A stretch of 64,000 nt of DNA from Nonomuraea endophytica (GCF_014203235.1 NZ_JACHIN010000006.1:62001-126000), one strand, 5' to 3'; shown: positions 35,094-44,614, counted from the first letter of the stretch. Translations and numbers: made by a program. The notes: generated by a model from the letters alone, not told the origin.

Positions 35094-36605
35094 TCAGTGG
35101 CAGGCGCAGGTGGGCACTGCCGCCGCGCTGCCCTGCTCCTTGGCGGCCGCCTCCACCTCGGCCAGGATGTGCGCGCGTTCCCTCGGCCCGATGAGGCGGC
35201 CGCGGGTCATCACCGCGTGGATGCGGCGCGTGTTGCGGATGTCGGCCAGCGGGTCGGCGTTCAGGACCACCAGGTCGGCGGCCTTGCCGGGAGCCAGCGT
35301 GCCCGAAGTGTGCTCCTGGCCGAGGAAGCGGGCGGCGTCGCGGGTCATCGTCTGGAGCGCGGCCATCGGCGCGAGCCCGGCGCGTACCAGCAGCGACAGT
35401 TCGTCGTGGGCGCTGAAGCCGGGGAAGACGTAGGGGTTGTAGCAGTCGGTGCCGCCGAGCAGGCCGACGCCGGCCCGGTGCAGGCGTCCGACCAGGCCCA
35501 GGAGCCGGTTGAAGAAGTGGCGCTGCTGGGCGATCTGCTCGGGCGTGACCGGGGCGACGATCTTCAGGCTCTCGGCCCAGACCTCGCGGACGGCGGCCGG
35601 CATGTACTTCAGGCGCGGATCGTCGGCGTAGGTCTCGGCGGGCTGGGTGACGACGTTGAGCACCGACAGCGTGGGCGAGTGGCGGCTGCCGTCGCGGATG
35701 AGCAGCTTGTACAGGTCCCGGGCCTTGGCCGGGTCGTAGGTGTCGGCCGCCAGCCGTTCCATCTCGCGCACCATGGTGTACCAGGCGCGCGGATCGGCCG
35801 GGTCGATGGGCGTGTCCTCCATCCGGCGGCGGAACTCGGGCTCCTGGCCGGAGGTGGCCAGGGTGAGGCCGAGCAGATGCTCGAAGCACCGCTGCCCGGC
35901 CCGGCTCGCCTCGGCCATCGGCACCAGGTAAGGGACGTGGCCGGCGACGGGCAGCCCCGCCGCGCGCGCCTCGTCCGTCAGGGCGTGGAAGGCGTCGCGG
36001 CCGAGGTAGGAGTAGATCTTGGCGAAGTCGGCTCCGGCCGCCTGTTCCGCGCGTACGACCCGCCTGGCCTCGGCCGCGTTCGCGACCTTGGCGGGCAGGG
36101 GCCCCAGCAGGGAGACCGGGCCGTCGATGATGTTGCTGGCCACGACCATGCGCGGGCCGAGCAGGTCGCCGCGTTCGATCCGGTCGCGCAGGGCGTGCAG
36201 CGGCGGGGAGCCCCACATCTCGCGGACGCCGAGGACGCCGTTGGCGATGTACAGCGGCGGGGCGATCTTCTCGTCGAGCGTCCCGTGGGTGTGCATGTCC
36301 CACAGTCCGGGGATGACGTAGCGTCCACGCAGATCGACCACCTTGGCTGCCCGGTGTCCGGGTGCGCCGTGGTCGTCGCCGATCCAGGCGATCCGGCCGC
36401 CGGTGATCACGATGGTGACGCCGCGCCGTACCGGCGCTCCCGTGCCGTCGATCAGGCTGGCCCGCCGCAGGACCGTGAGGTCCGGTGAGTGCGCGCGGGC
36501 GGGCGCAGGCAGCGAACCTGTCGCCAGTACGGCTCCCGCGCCGGTCATCGAGAGGCCACGTAAGACGTCGCGGCGGCTGGCGGGCTCACTCGGGATGGTG
36601 GGCAT
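35094..36605 (-). CDS. Tat-exported metal-dependent amidohydrolase
   Basis: A 503-residue amidohydrolase-superfamily protein. The N-terminus has a Tat signal (SRRDVLRGLSMTGAGAVLAT). The barrel shows metal-site motif WDMHTHG, a candidate carbamylated Lys in DFAKIYSYLG, AGHVPY, EHLLG and GGTDCYNP with the catalytic Asp. This is the imidazolonepropionase/prolidase-like group that hydrolyses cyclic amides or dipeptides outside the cell. The C-terminus ends PTCACH, a possible metal tail. The ATG at 36605 follows GGAAGGAAG. It stands alone on this strand. Confidence 0.9.
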   Translation of the reverse strand: MPTIPSEPASRRDVLRGLSMTGAGAVLATGSLPAPARAHSPDLTVLRRASLIDGTGAPVRRGVTIVITGGRIAWIGDDHGAPGHRAAKVVDLRGRYVIPGLWDMHTHGTLDEKIAPPLYIANGVLGVREMWGSPPLHALRDRIERGDLLGPRMVVASNIIDGPVSLLGPLPAKVANAAEARRVVRAEQAAGADFAKIYSYLGRDAFHALTDEARAAGLPVAGHVPYLVPMAEASRAGQRCFEHLLGLTLATSGQEPEFRRRMEDTPIDPADPRAWYTMVREMERLAADTYDPAKARDLYKLLIRDGSRHSPTLSVLNVVTQPAETYADDPRLKYMPAAVREVWAESLKIVAPVTPEQIAQQRHFFNRLLGLVGRLHRAGVGLLGGTDCYNPYVFPGFSAHDELSLLVRAGLAPMAALQTMTRDAARFLGQEHTSGTLAPGKAADLVVLNADPLADIRNTRRIHAVMTRGRLIGPRERAHILAEVEAAAKEQGSAAAVPTCACH

Positions 36606-36708
36606 GAGTGCTTCCTTCCCCGTATGTGGTGATCCTTCCAGTGTGATCGACAGGCCTTGTTGACGAAAGGACCGCACTCGTGGTCAGTGCTTGGTGTTGA
36701 ATGCAGGC

Positions 36709-37212
36709 ATGCCTGGCTCGCGGGTTGCCCGCGTATCGCTGTCCGCTGCTGTGATCGCCCTGGTGGCGGCATGCTCACCGGCCACCTCGGCTCCGGAGGC
36801 CGCCGCGCCGTCCACCCCCGCGACCTCCCCCACCGCCACTCCCACCGCGACTCCCACGCCGTCACCGTCGGCTCCCAAGGACGGGACGAGGACCCGCGCG
36901 TGCGCGGACGGCACCTGCGACGTCCGGGTGAAGAACTCGGCCAGGGTTCCGCTGCCGAAGCGGTTCGGGCTCAGCTCGCTCGAGGTGACCGGGGTCGAGG
37001 ACGAGACGGTCTCGTTCGTCGCGACGATCATCGGGTCGAAGTTCTCCAGCGACGGCGGGTGCTCGCCCACCATCACCGGCCCGACGGCGAACTCCGCCGC
37101 CTTCTGGAGCGTGACCTGCGGGTCGGGCGACAAGACGGTCGTCAACAAGATGAGCCTGGAGGTCGTCGGCATCACCGGAAAGGCCGTGGTCATCCGCATT
37201 CGTCCGGCCTGA
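36709..37212 (+). CDS. Lipoprotein of unknown function
   Basis: A 167-residue protein with a lipoprotein signal: hydrophobic core and lipobox LVAAC, giving a lipidated Cys near residue 23. A Thr/Pro/Ala-rich linker (ATPTATPTPSPS) follows, then a compact domain with four cysteines (RACADGTC, GGC, VTCGS) likely forming disulfides. It is exported and anchored to the outer face of the membrane. The family is not recognised. The ATG at 36709 places the signal correctly; a GTG 18 bases upstream is also possible. Confidence 0.75.
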   Translation: MPGSRVARVSLSAAVIALVAACSPATSAPEAAAPSTPATSPTATPTATPTPSPSAPKDGTRTRACADGTCDVRVKNSARVPLPKRFGLSSLEVTGVEDETVSFVATIIGSKFSSDGGCSPTITGPTANSAAFWSVTCGSGDKTVVNKMSLEVVGITGKAVVIRIRPA

Positions 37213-37315
37213 GGTCAGGTCAACCGGCGCATGACCGCGTTCATCGATCCTCCGGTGCGCTTCTCCCCTGGTTGCGCCCGCCTGCCCGGTACGTGTCCGG
37301 ATCCGGCAGGGTGTT

Positions 37316-38551
37316 TCACCCCAGTTCTGGGGACAGGGCGGTGGGCTGGTGGTCGGTGAGGTCGCGCAAGCGGCGTACCCGTGAGAGCAGCAGGATCAGC
37401 GGCACACCGGCGGCCACCACCGCGAAGAGCAGCAGCGTGGCGCGCCCGCCGAGGGCGCCGGCGATGCCTCCGGCGAGCAGTCCCCCGATCGGGATCGCGC
37501 CCCAGGAGACGAAGCGGACCGTCGCCATGACCCGGGGCAGCAGCTCGGGCGGGCTGGCGAGCTGCCGGTAGGTGCGGGTCACCACGCTGAGCACCACCAC
37601 GCCGGCCGCGAAGACGGCGCTGCCGACGGCGAACGCGATGAACCCCAGCGCGCCGGCGCCCAGGGGCAGGACGAGCGCCCCGGCCACCGCGACGAACCCG
37701 GCGCCGATCAGGGCGCGGGCGCCGCCGAACCGGGCGGTGATCCGGGTGGTCAGCGCGGCGCCGATCAGCGTGCCGACGCCGTCGGCGGCCAGCAGGATCC
37801 CGAGGAGGGCGGGTGAGGCGTGCAGCTCGCGCACCAGGTACAGGGCGAAGAGCGCGTGCTGGGCGCCGCAGACCGCGTTGGCCGCGGTGGCGGCCCACAT
37901 GCAGGGGCCCATCACCGGGTGGTGCGCGACGAAGCGCCAGCCTTCGACGATCATCGCGCGCATCGGCGGCCACTCGGCGGGGGCTTCGGCCCGCCGTTCC
38001 GGCAGTGTGCGCAGCAGCAGCGCCGAGACGAGGTAGCTGACCGCGTCGACCAGCAGGGTCGGGACCGCGCCGAGCACCTGGACGACGAGGCCGCCCGCGG
38101 ACGGCCCGCCGAGCTGCGTGACGGCGTGGGTGCCCGAGGTCAGGCTGTTGCGCGACTGCAGCTGCTCCTTGCTCACGATCGACGGCAGGAAGGTCGAGTT
38201 GGCGACGTCGAAGACGACGTTCGCGAAGCTGATCACCAGCGCCACGGCCACCAGCTGGGCGACCGTGAGGGCCTGCCACCACCAGGCCAGCGGGATGGAG
38301 ACGACCGCCACGGCGCGGGCCAGGTCGGCGGCGATCTGCACGCCGCGCATGGGCAGCCGCTGCACCAGCACCCCGGCGGGCAGGCCGATCACGATCCAGG
38401 CGACGTAGCTGGCCGCCACGATCAGGCCCATCTCGAACGCGGAGGCGTCGAGGACCGTCAGGGCGGTCAGCGGCAGCGCCACCCCGCCCACCGCAGAGCC
38501 GATCGCGCTGGTGGTGCCGGCGCTCCACCAACGCCAGAAGACGCTCGTCAT
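37316..38551 (-). CDS. MFS transporter (MFS_3/EntS-like exporter)
   Basis: A 411-residue, 12-helix major facilitator of the MFS_3 group with WWSAGTTSAIGSAVGGVALP at the N-terminus and the loop GVLVQRLPMRGVQIAADLAR after helix 2. It is probably a small-molecule exporter. The ATG at 38551 follows GAGGAGG. It is divergent from the HxlR-peroxiredoxin gene by 51 bp with a perfect palindrome between, so it is probably controlled by that redox-type regulator. Whether it exports a toxic electrophile or an antibiotic is not determinable. Confidence 0.88.
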   Translation of the reverse strand: MTSVFWRWWSAGTTSAIGSAVGGVALPLTALTVLDASAFEMGLIVAASYVAWIVIGLPAGVLVQRLPMRGVQIAADLARAVAVVSIPLAWWWQALTVAQLVAVALVISFANVVFDVANSTFLPSIVSKEQLQSRNSLTSGTHAVTQLGGPSAGGLVVQVLGAVPTLLVDAVSYLVSALLLRTLPERRAEAPAEWPPMRAMIVEGWRFVAHHPVMGPCMWAATAANAVCGAQHALFALYLVRELHASPALLGILLAADGVGTLIGAALTTRITARFGGARALIGAGFVAVAGALVLPLGAGALGFIAFAVGSAVFAAGVVVLSVVTRTYRQLASPPELLPRVMATVRFVSWGAIPIGGLLAGGIAGALGGRATLLLFAVVAAGVPLILLLSRVRRLRDLTDHQPTALSPELG

Positions 38552-38587
38552 CCCGGCTTCCTCCTCAGTGAGTTCCATTTTGAAACG

Positions 38588-38597
38588 CACTATAGTG
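38588..38597. promoter_or_regulatory. Palindromic operator between MFS and HxlR-peroxiredoxin genes
   Basis: CACTATAGTG is a perfect 10-bp palindrome located 36 bp before the MFS start and 5 bp before the HxlR-fusion GTG. It is A/T-rich in its centre and well placed for an autoregulated HxlR site. Confidence 0.65.
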
Positions 38598-38602
38598 GGG
38601 GC

Positions 38603-39481
38603 GTGAAGCGCGCTGATCTCCAGGACGCCGACTGCGGCATCGCCCAAGCTCTCGGCGTCATCGGCGACTGGTGGACGTTCCTGGTCGTGCGGGACGTGGC
38701 CGGTGGCACGACCCGCTTCGACGACCTGCAGCGCGAGCTCGGCGTCAGCAGACGCGCGCTGGCCGAGCGCCTGGCCGGGCTCGTCGCGCACGGGGTGCTG
38801 GAGAAGCGGCCCTACTCCGAGCGCCCGCCGCGCCACGACTACGTGCTGACCCCGAAGGGCGAGGGCCTGCTGCCCGCGCTCATCGCGCTGCAGGACTGGG
38901 GCAGCAGGCACGTGATGGGCGACGGCGCGCTGACCGCCACCGGCGAGCAGGGGTCGGCCGAGTCACGCCGCGTGCACGATCTGGTCGGCCGCAAGCTCCC
39001 GGACGTCGTCCTGGAACGCCACGACGGCGAGCACGTCGCGCTCGGCGCGCCGGGCGACACCTGGAGCGTGCTCTACCTCTTTCCCGGCGCCTTCGCCCCC
39101 GGCGCGCACAACTATCCGCCCGGCTGGGGCGACATCCCGGGCGCGCCCGGCTGCACGCTGGAATCTCTCACGTACGCCGCCCGGCAGGCCGACTTCGCCG
39201 CGGCCGGAGTCGCGATCCGGGGCGTCAGCACCCAGCGGCCCGACCAGCTCGCCGCCTTCGCCGAGCACGCCAAGCTGCCCTATCCCCTGCTGTCCGACCA
39301 GGACAGCAAGCTGGCGGCCGGGCTGCTGCTGCCGACGTTCCGCGCGGCCGGCGTCGATCGTTTCAAGCGCCTCAGCCTGCTGGCCGATCCCGGCGCGGTC
39401 ATCCGGGCGGTGCAGTTCCCGATCATCGATCCGGCCGGTTCGGTGGCGGAGATGCTTGATCTCATAGAAAACGTTCACTAG
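38603..39481 (+). CDS. HxlR-type regulator fused to a peroxiredoxin-like domain
   Basis: A 292-residue fusion. Residues 1-105 are an HxlR/MarR-like winged HTH (WWTFLVVRDVAGGTTRFDDL, SRRALAERLAGLVAHGVLEK). Residues 130-290 are an AhpC/TSA-redoxin domain (VLYLFPGAFAPGAH, PGCTLES). The whole protein has only two cysteines: Cys11 in DADCGIAQ, at the position of the redox-sensing cysteine of HxlR proteins such as HypR, and Cys184 in PGCTLES, at a peroxidatic-type position. An internal disulfide between sensor and peroxidase is therefore possible. The GTG at 38603 begins right at the HTH. Divergent from an MFS pump. Confidence 0.85.
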   Translation: MKRADLQDADCGIAQALGVIGDWWTFLVVRDVAGGTTRFDDLQRELGVSRRALAERLAGLVAHGVLEKRPYSERPPRHDYVLTPKGEGLLPALIALQDWGSRHVMGDGALTATGEQGSAESRRVHDLVGRKLPDVVLERHDGEHVALGAPGDTWSVLYLFPGAFAPGAHNYPPGWGDIPGAPGCTLESLTYAARQADFAAAGVAIRGVSTQRPDQLAAFAEHAKLPYPLLSDQDSKLAAGLLLPTFRAAGVDRFKRLSLLADPGAVIRAVQFPIIDPAGSVAEMLDLIENVH

Positions 39482-39492
39482 TCATCCGATCG

Positions 39493-39506
39493 TATCGTTT
39501 ACGATA
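39493..39506. promoter_or_regulatory. Palindrome upstream of the alpha/beta hydrolase
   Basis: TATCGTTTACGATA has perfect 6-bp arms around TT. It lies 6 bp before the hydrolase ATG at 39513 and 11 bp after the HxlR-fusion stop. No adjacent TetR gene is present to claim it. Confidence 0.6.
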
Positions 39507-39512
39507 GTTTTC

Positions 39513-40511
39513 ATGAGAGTCAGAACGTGGGTTGTGCTCTGCGTGCTCGTCCTGGTCGCGGGGACCGGCGTGTGGGTCGTCGCGCAGAACGACTTCGCCG
39601 TGCGCGAGGTGGAGGTGAGCATCCCGGGGCCCAAGCAGCCGCTGAAGGCGGTGCTCGCGCTGCCGGAGGAAGGCAAGGGACCGCACGGGCTGGTCGTCTT
39701 CGCCCATGGGGACGGCGCGGCGGACGCCGGCCGGGACGGGTTCTACCGGCCGCTCTGGGAGGCGTTCGCGCGGGCCGGGTACGCGTCGCTGTCCTGGAAC
39801 AAGCCCGGCGTCGGCGGCGCACCGGGCAACTGGCTCGACCAGAGCATGGACGATCGCGGCGCCGAGGTCGAGGCCGCGCTGGACTGGGCGAAGAAGCGGC
39901 CGGAGATCGACCCGCGGCGGCTCGGGCTCTGGGGCATCAGCCAGGGCGGCTGGGTGCTGCCGAAGGTCGCCGGTGACCGGACCGACGTGCGCTTCATGAT
40001 CCTCGTCGGGCCCGCGGTGAACTGGCTGCGGCAGGGCGAGTACAACCTGCGGGCGGAACTACGCGGCCAGAGCACGCTCGACGCCGAGCTCAGGCGGCGC
40101 GCCGCCCAGATCCGCCTGCTGGAGAAGGGCGTGAGCCACGCCGAATACCTCGCCTCCGGGCTGGACGACCCGCCGATGAGTAAGGACCGCTGGCAGTTCG
40201 TGCTCCGAAACTTCCGCGCCGACGTGACCGATCAGCTTCCCCGGGTACGCGTGCCGACGTATCTCGTGCTCGGCGACCACGACCGCAACGTCGACGTCAA
40301 GGAGACCGAGGCCGCCTACCGCGCGGCCCTCCCCCGCGACCTGTTGACCGTCGCGATCCTGCGCGGCGGCTCCCACAGCGCGGCCAAACACGAACTGGAC
40401 AGTCCCGATAGCATCCGGGGCGCGATCACGGCCGTCGCCGCGCCGCGTTCCCTGTACGTGCCCGGCTATCTCGACGCGCTCACGGCGTTCGTGAACAAGC
40501 ATGGACACTGA
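39513..40511 (+). CDS. Exported or membrane-anchored alpha/beta hydrolase
   Basis: A 332-residue alpha/beta hydrolase with an N-terminal hydrophobic segment (VVLCVLVLVAGTGVWVVA, residues 7-24) that is a signal anchor. Catalytic features are the GISQGGW nucleophile elbow, a late GDHDRNVD acid and a GGSHSAAKHE histidine. The family is the dienelactone/S9-like esterase clan; the substrate is unknown. A palindrome directly overlaps its promoter region. It is followed 24 bp later by the serine hydrolase gene and could share its transcript. Confidence 0.87.
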   Translation: MRVRTWVVLCVLVLVAGTGVWVVAQNDFAVREVEVSIPGPKQPLKAVLALPEEGKGPHGLVVFAHGDGAADAGRDGFYRPLWEAFARAGYASLSWNKPGVGGAPGNWLDQSMDDRGAEVEAALDWAKKRPEIDPRRLGLWGISQGGWVLPKVAGDRTDVRFMILVGPAVNWLRQGEYNLRAELRGQSTLDAELRRRAAQIRLLEKGVSHAEYLASGLDDPPMSKDRWQFVLRNFRADVTDQLPRVRVPTYLVLGDHDRNVDVKETEAAYRAALPRDLLTVAILRGGSHSAAKHELDSPDSIRGAITAVAAPRSLYVPGYLDALTAFVNKHGH

Positions 40512-40535
40512 CCACCGACACCCGGAGGGACAACC

Positions 40536-41681
40536 ATGATCTTCAGGACACTCGTGCCGGCGTTAAGCCTTCTCGCGGGCGGGCTGGCCATTCCCGCCTC
40601 GGCCCAGGTACCGCTCCAGACCGCGCTGGACAAGGCGTTCGCCAAGGCGGCGGCCGGCGTCGGCGATCCCGGCGCCCAGGCGGTCGCGGTGAAGGACGGG
40701 AAGGTGATCTGGTCGGCGAAGTCCGGCCGGGCTATCAACGAACCGTCCGCTCCGGTCACCGGCTCGACGCTGTTCAGCCTGGGCAGTTTCGGCAAGACCA
40801 TCCTGGCCGCGTACGCCCTGCGGCTGACCGAGAAGAAGGTCCTGGCACTCGACACCCCGATCTCCGTCTATGTCGGGAAAAAGGTGGCTGGCTCGCAGGT
40901 CGTCACGCTCCGGATGCTGCTCACGCACACCTCGGGCTATCCGGACATGTACGCCGACCCCAAGACCGCTCCCCTGTTCGAGGGCGGCAAGAAGTACGAC
41001 CCGAACCGGCCCTACACCTTCGCCATGCTCGCGCCGGGCATCCGCAAGCCGGTCAACCCCGGCAAGCGCTACGAGTACTCCAACACCGGGTTCATCGTCC
41101 TGGCCCACGTGCTGAGCAAGGTCTCCGGCGGCGGCGAAGCGCTCGAACGCGACCTGCGGCGCTTCCTGCGCGGAGCGGGCACGAGCGCCGGCCACCTCAC
41201 CGCCGAGCGCTCGGGCCGCGCGTTCTCCCGCTTCGCCCACGGCTACACCGTCGGCGACGGCGGCGCGCTGACCGACTTCTCCACCGCCCACGGCGCCAAG
41301 GCCATCCCCACCGACCTGTACGGCCTGCCGTTCGGCGACGGGATGTTCGCCGGAACCGCGACCGGCGGCGCCCGCTTCCTCGACGCCCTGTTCGTCGACA
41401 AACGGCTCCTGCGCGCCGCCACGGTCAAGACGATGACCACGCCGTCACCCCAGTCGCGGGCCGCCGACGGCACCTACGGCATGGCCACCGAACGCACGAA
41501 GGTCGGCAAGCGCACCTGGCAGGGGCACGGGGGCGCGTACGGCGGATTCACCTCGATGGGCGCCACCGACCGCGCCCGCGGCGTGACGCTGATGGTGGTG
41601 ACCAACCGGATGGGCGCCGCGGACGTGGCCGGCACGATCTGGACGAAGCTCGCCCAGGCCTACGCCTCCGCCACCCCCTGA
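40536..41681 (+). CDS. Exported serine hydrolase (class C beta-lactamase/esterase fold)
   Basis: A 381-residue protein with a Sec signal peptide (cleaved near ASA, residue 23) and the penicillin-binding/beta-lactamase class C fold. The SxxK pair is visible as Ser84-Phe-Gly-Lys87 (SLGSFGKT), the YxN motif as YSN near residue 180, and the KTG-equivalent box as HGG (GHGGAYGG). This group includes D-aminopeptidases, esterases and beta-lactamase-like enzymes; the diverged boxes argue for an esterase or D-peptidase rather than a resistance enzyme. Strong ribosome site GGAGG precedes the ATG. Confidence 0.88.
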   Translation: MIFRTLVPALSLLAGGLAIPASAQVPLQTALDKAFAKAAAGVGDPGAQAVAVKDGKVIWSAKSGRAINEPSAPVTGSTLFSLGSFGKTILAAYALRLTEKKVLALDTPISVYVGKKVAGSQVVTLRMLLTHTSGYPDMYADPKTAPLFEGGKKYDPNRPYTFAMLAPGIRKPVNPGKRYEYSNTGFIVLAHVLSKVSGGGEALERDLRRFLRGAGTSAGHLTAERSGRAFSRFAHGYTVGDGGALTDFSTAHGAKAIPTDLYGLPFGDGMFAGTATGGARFLDALFVDKRLLRAATVKTMTTPSPQSRAADGTYGMATERTKVGKRTWQGHGGAYGGFTSMGATDRARGVTLMVVTNRMGAADVAGTIWTKLAQAYASATP

Positions 41682-41716
41682 CACCACCGGCGCCGGCACC
41701 TGGGAGCATCGGCGGG

Positions 41717-42457
41717 GTGACGTCCGGGGACGGAACGGCGCCGTACTTCGCCGTCCACGAGGGATACGCGCTGTATCGGGGCCCGGTCTCCGACAGCGTG
41801 GCGCATCGCCACGCCGCCTTCCAGGTCGCCATCGCCGTCGAGGGCGAGGTGTCTATGCTGGACGCCGGCCGGACCCGGCACCGCGCGGCGGCGCTGGTCG
41901 TGCCGCCGATGGTGTGGCACCGGATCCTCGCGGTGGAGAACCTGCTCACGTTCTTCGTCGAGCCGCACTGCGCGTTCGCCGACCGGCTGCGCGCGCGTCA
42001 CGGCGCCGGGATCACCGCCGCCGCCGACCTGCGCGGCCTGCGCGAGCAGGACGTACGCGGCGGCGGCGCGCACCCCTCCGGCGACCTCGACCCCCGCCTG
42101 CAGGCGGCGATGCGCACCCTGTCCGGCCAGAACGCGCCGCGCGCCCCGGGCTCGATGCCCGCCCTGGCCGCCGAGGTGGGGTTGTCGCCGCAGCGGCTGC
42201 GGGCACTGGCACGGCTGCAACTGGGCATGCCGCTGTCGCGCTGGCGGATCTGGGTACGGCTGCGCCGGGCGGCCGAGGCGATGCGGGCCGGGCAGTCACC
42301 GGCGGACGCGGCGATCGCGGGCGGCTTCGCCGACCAGGCGCACTTCACCCGGCGGCTGCGCGAGATGATGGGGCTCACCCCGGCCGCCGTGGCGCCGCTG
42401 CTGCGCCGGTCAGCCGCGCCGGGCGACGTACACGGAGATGGAGCCCGTGATCGTTGA
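41717..42457 (+). CDS. AraC family regulator with cupin sensor domain
   Basis: A 246-residue regulator. Residues 10-105 form a small cupin-like sensor (HRHAAFQVAIAVEGEV, then LVVPPMVWHRI). Residues 140-235 form the AraC double HTH (ALAAEVGLSPQRLRALARLQ, GFADQAHFTRRLREMMG). The GTG start at 41717 is supported by the domain boundary. Its 3' end overlaps the methyltransferase gene on the other strand by 48 bp. Its target is unclear; the preceding serine hydrolase is 35 bp upstream in the same direction. Confidence 0.88.
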   Translation: MTSGDGTAPYFAVHEGYALYRGPVSDSVAHRHAAFQVAIAVEGEVSMLDAGRTRHRAAALVVPPMVWHRILAVENLLTFFVEPHCAFADRLRARHGAGITAAADLRGLREQDVRGGGAHPSGDLDPRLQAAMRTLSGQNAPRAPGSMPALAAEVGLSPQRLRALARLQLGMPLSRWRIWVRLRRAAEAMRAGQSPADAAIAGGFADQAHFTRRLREMMGLTPAAVAPLLRRSAAPGDVHGDGARDR

Positions 42458-43063
42458 GACCACCTCGGCCTCGCGCACGTCGAGGAAGCCCGCCCGCGCC
42501 ATGAGTTCGGGCAGGATGCCGTCGGCGTTGGGCTGGGTGTCGGCTCGGCCGTCGGCGAGTTGCACGAGGCGGAAGGCGGTGCGCATCAGCGGCGTGCGCT
42601 GCAGCCCGTAGTCGGCGAGCACCAGCCGCCCGCCGGGCCGCAGCACCGCGAACATCGAGGCGAGCACGGCCCGCTTCATCGCGACCGGGCACTGGTGGAG
42701 CACGAGGCTGGAGACGGCGGTGCTCGCCGAGCCCGCTTCGACGATGTCGGTGAGCGCGTCGCCCATGGCGGTCCGCCAGTCCAGTTCGGCGCCCGCGGCG
42801 GCGGCCTTGCGGCGGGCGATCGCGAGCGCGTCAGGGTCGGGGTCGACGCCGATGAGGCGGGCGCGCGGCTCGACCCGGTTCAGCAGCAGCGCCAGGGACC
42901 CGGTGCCGCAGCCCACGTCGACGATCACGTCGCCGGGCCGCGGCGCGGCGTGCATCGCGAGCAGGCCGCGCCACAGGCGTTCGCGGGTCAGCGCGGCCGC
43001 GGCGTCATACAGCCGGGTGGGGGCCAAGCGGCCCAGGGCGGGAGTGAAGGCTCGTCCGGTCAT
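42410..43063 (-). CDS. Class I SAM-dependent methyltransferase
   Basis: A 217-residue methyltransferase with the SAM motif VDVGCGTGSLAL (residues 48-59), an acidic residue at the end of strand two (GVDPDPDAL) and a later FAVLRPGGRLVLADYG motif typical of class I enzymes. The substrate is unknown, as the family covers ubiquinone/menaquinone-like and small natural product methyltransferases. Its 3' end overlaps the AraC gene by 48 bp on the opposite strand, an unusually long convergent overlap. It runs in the same direction as the hydrolase gene upstream, 48 bp away. Confidence 0.88.
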   Translation of the reverse strand: MTGRAFTPALGRLAPTRLYDAAAALTRERLWRGLLAMHAAPRPGDVIVDVGCGTGSLALLLNRVEPRARLIGVDPDPDALAIARRKAAAAGAELDWRTAMGDALTDIVEAGSASTAVSSLVLHQCPVAMKRAVLASMFAVLRPGGRLVLADYGLQRTPLMRTAFRLVQLADGRADTQPNADGILPELMARAGFLDVREAEVVSTITGSISVYVARRG

Positions 43064-43111
43064 GCCCGGCAGTCTTCATCCCACCTCGGGCCACGGTCTT
43101 GAACGAACCGC

Positions 43112-44005
<894 letters not shown>

Positions 44006-44013
44006 CTACAGTA

Positions 44014-44029
44014 GAGAACGTACGTTCTC
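44014..44029. promoter_or_regulatory. Perfect TetR operator, regulator side
   Basis: GAGAACGTACGTTCTC is a perfect 16-bp palindrome 21 bp upstream of the TetR start. It has the same arms as the site at 43978; the site centres are 36 bp apart. Confidence 0.9.
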
Positions 44030-44049
44030 CGCGCAACTCGGGAGCTCTC

Positions 44050-44610
44050 ATGAACAACGAGGAGGCAGCGCGTGCCCGCGTCGTGTCCACCGCCGACCGG
44101 CTGTTTTACGCCCAGGGGGTGCAGGCCGTCGGCATGGACGCGGTCCGTAGCGCCTCGGGCGTGTCGCTGAAGCGCATCTACGCGCTGTACCCCTCCAAGG
44201 ACGACCTGGTCCTGGCCGTGCTCCGGCACCGCACGGAGCAGTGGAACACCGGCCTGGCCAAGGCCGTCGCGGCGGCCGGGACGCCGCGCGACAAGATGCT
44301 GGCCGTCTTCGACTTCCTGGCCGAGTGGTTTCGCGAGGACGACTTCCGCGGTTGCGCCTTCATCAACTTCTTCGGCGAACTGGGCGGCGGCAACTCCAAA
44401 GTGGCCGCGGCCGTACGCGAGCAGAAGACGTCCTTCCAGCGCCACGTCGCCGGCCTGGTGCGGGACGCGGGCGGCCCCGGCCACCTCGCCCCGCAGCTGG
44501 CCCTGCTCGCCGAGGGCGCCCAGACCACGGCGGCGATCACGCGCGACCCCGGCACGGCCGCGCAGGCCCGCGCGGCGGCCGAGACCCTCATCCGGTGCGC
44601 GTTCGAGTAG
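44050..44610 (+). CDS. TetR family regulator
   Basis: A 186-residue regulator with an N-terminal HTH (RARVVSTADRLFYAQGVQAV, then VSLKRIYALYPSKDDLV) and a TetR C-terminal ligand domain that contains Cys near residue 100 (FRGCAFINFF), typical of the QacR/AcrR-like group called TetR_C_16 or similar. The ATG at 44050 puts the HTH first; the reading further upstream runs over the operators. It clearly controls the divergent hydrolase and itself through the twin palindromes. The inducer is unknown. Confidence 0.92.
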   Translation: MNNEEAARARVVSTADRLFYAQGVQAVGMDAVRSASGVSLKRIYALYPSKDDLVLAVLRHRTEQWNTGLAKAVAAAGTPRDKMLAVFDFLAEWFREDDFRGCAFINFFGELGGGNSKVAAAVREQKTSFQRHVAGLVRDAGGPGHLAPQLALLAEGAQTTAAITRDPGTAAQARAAAETLIRCAFE

Positions 44611-44614
44611 GAAT

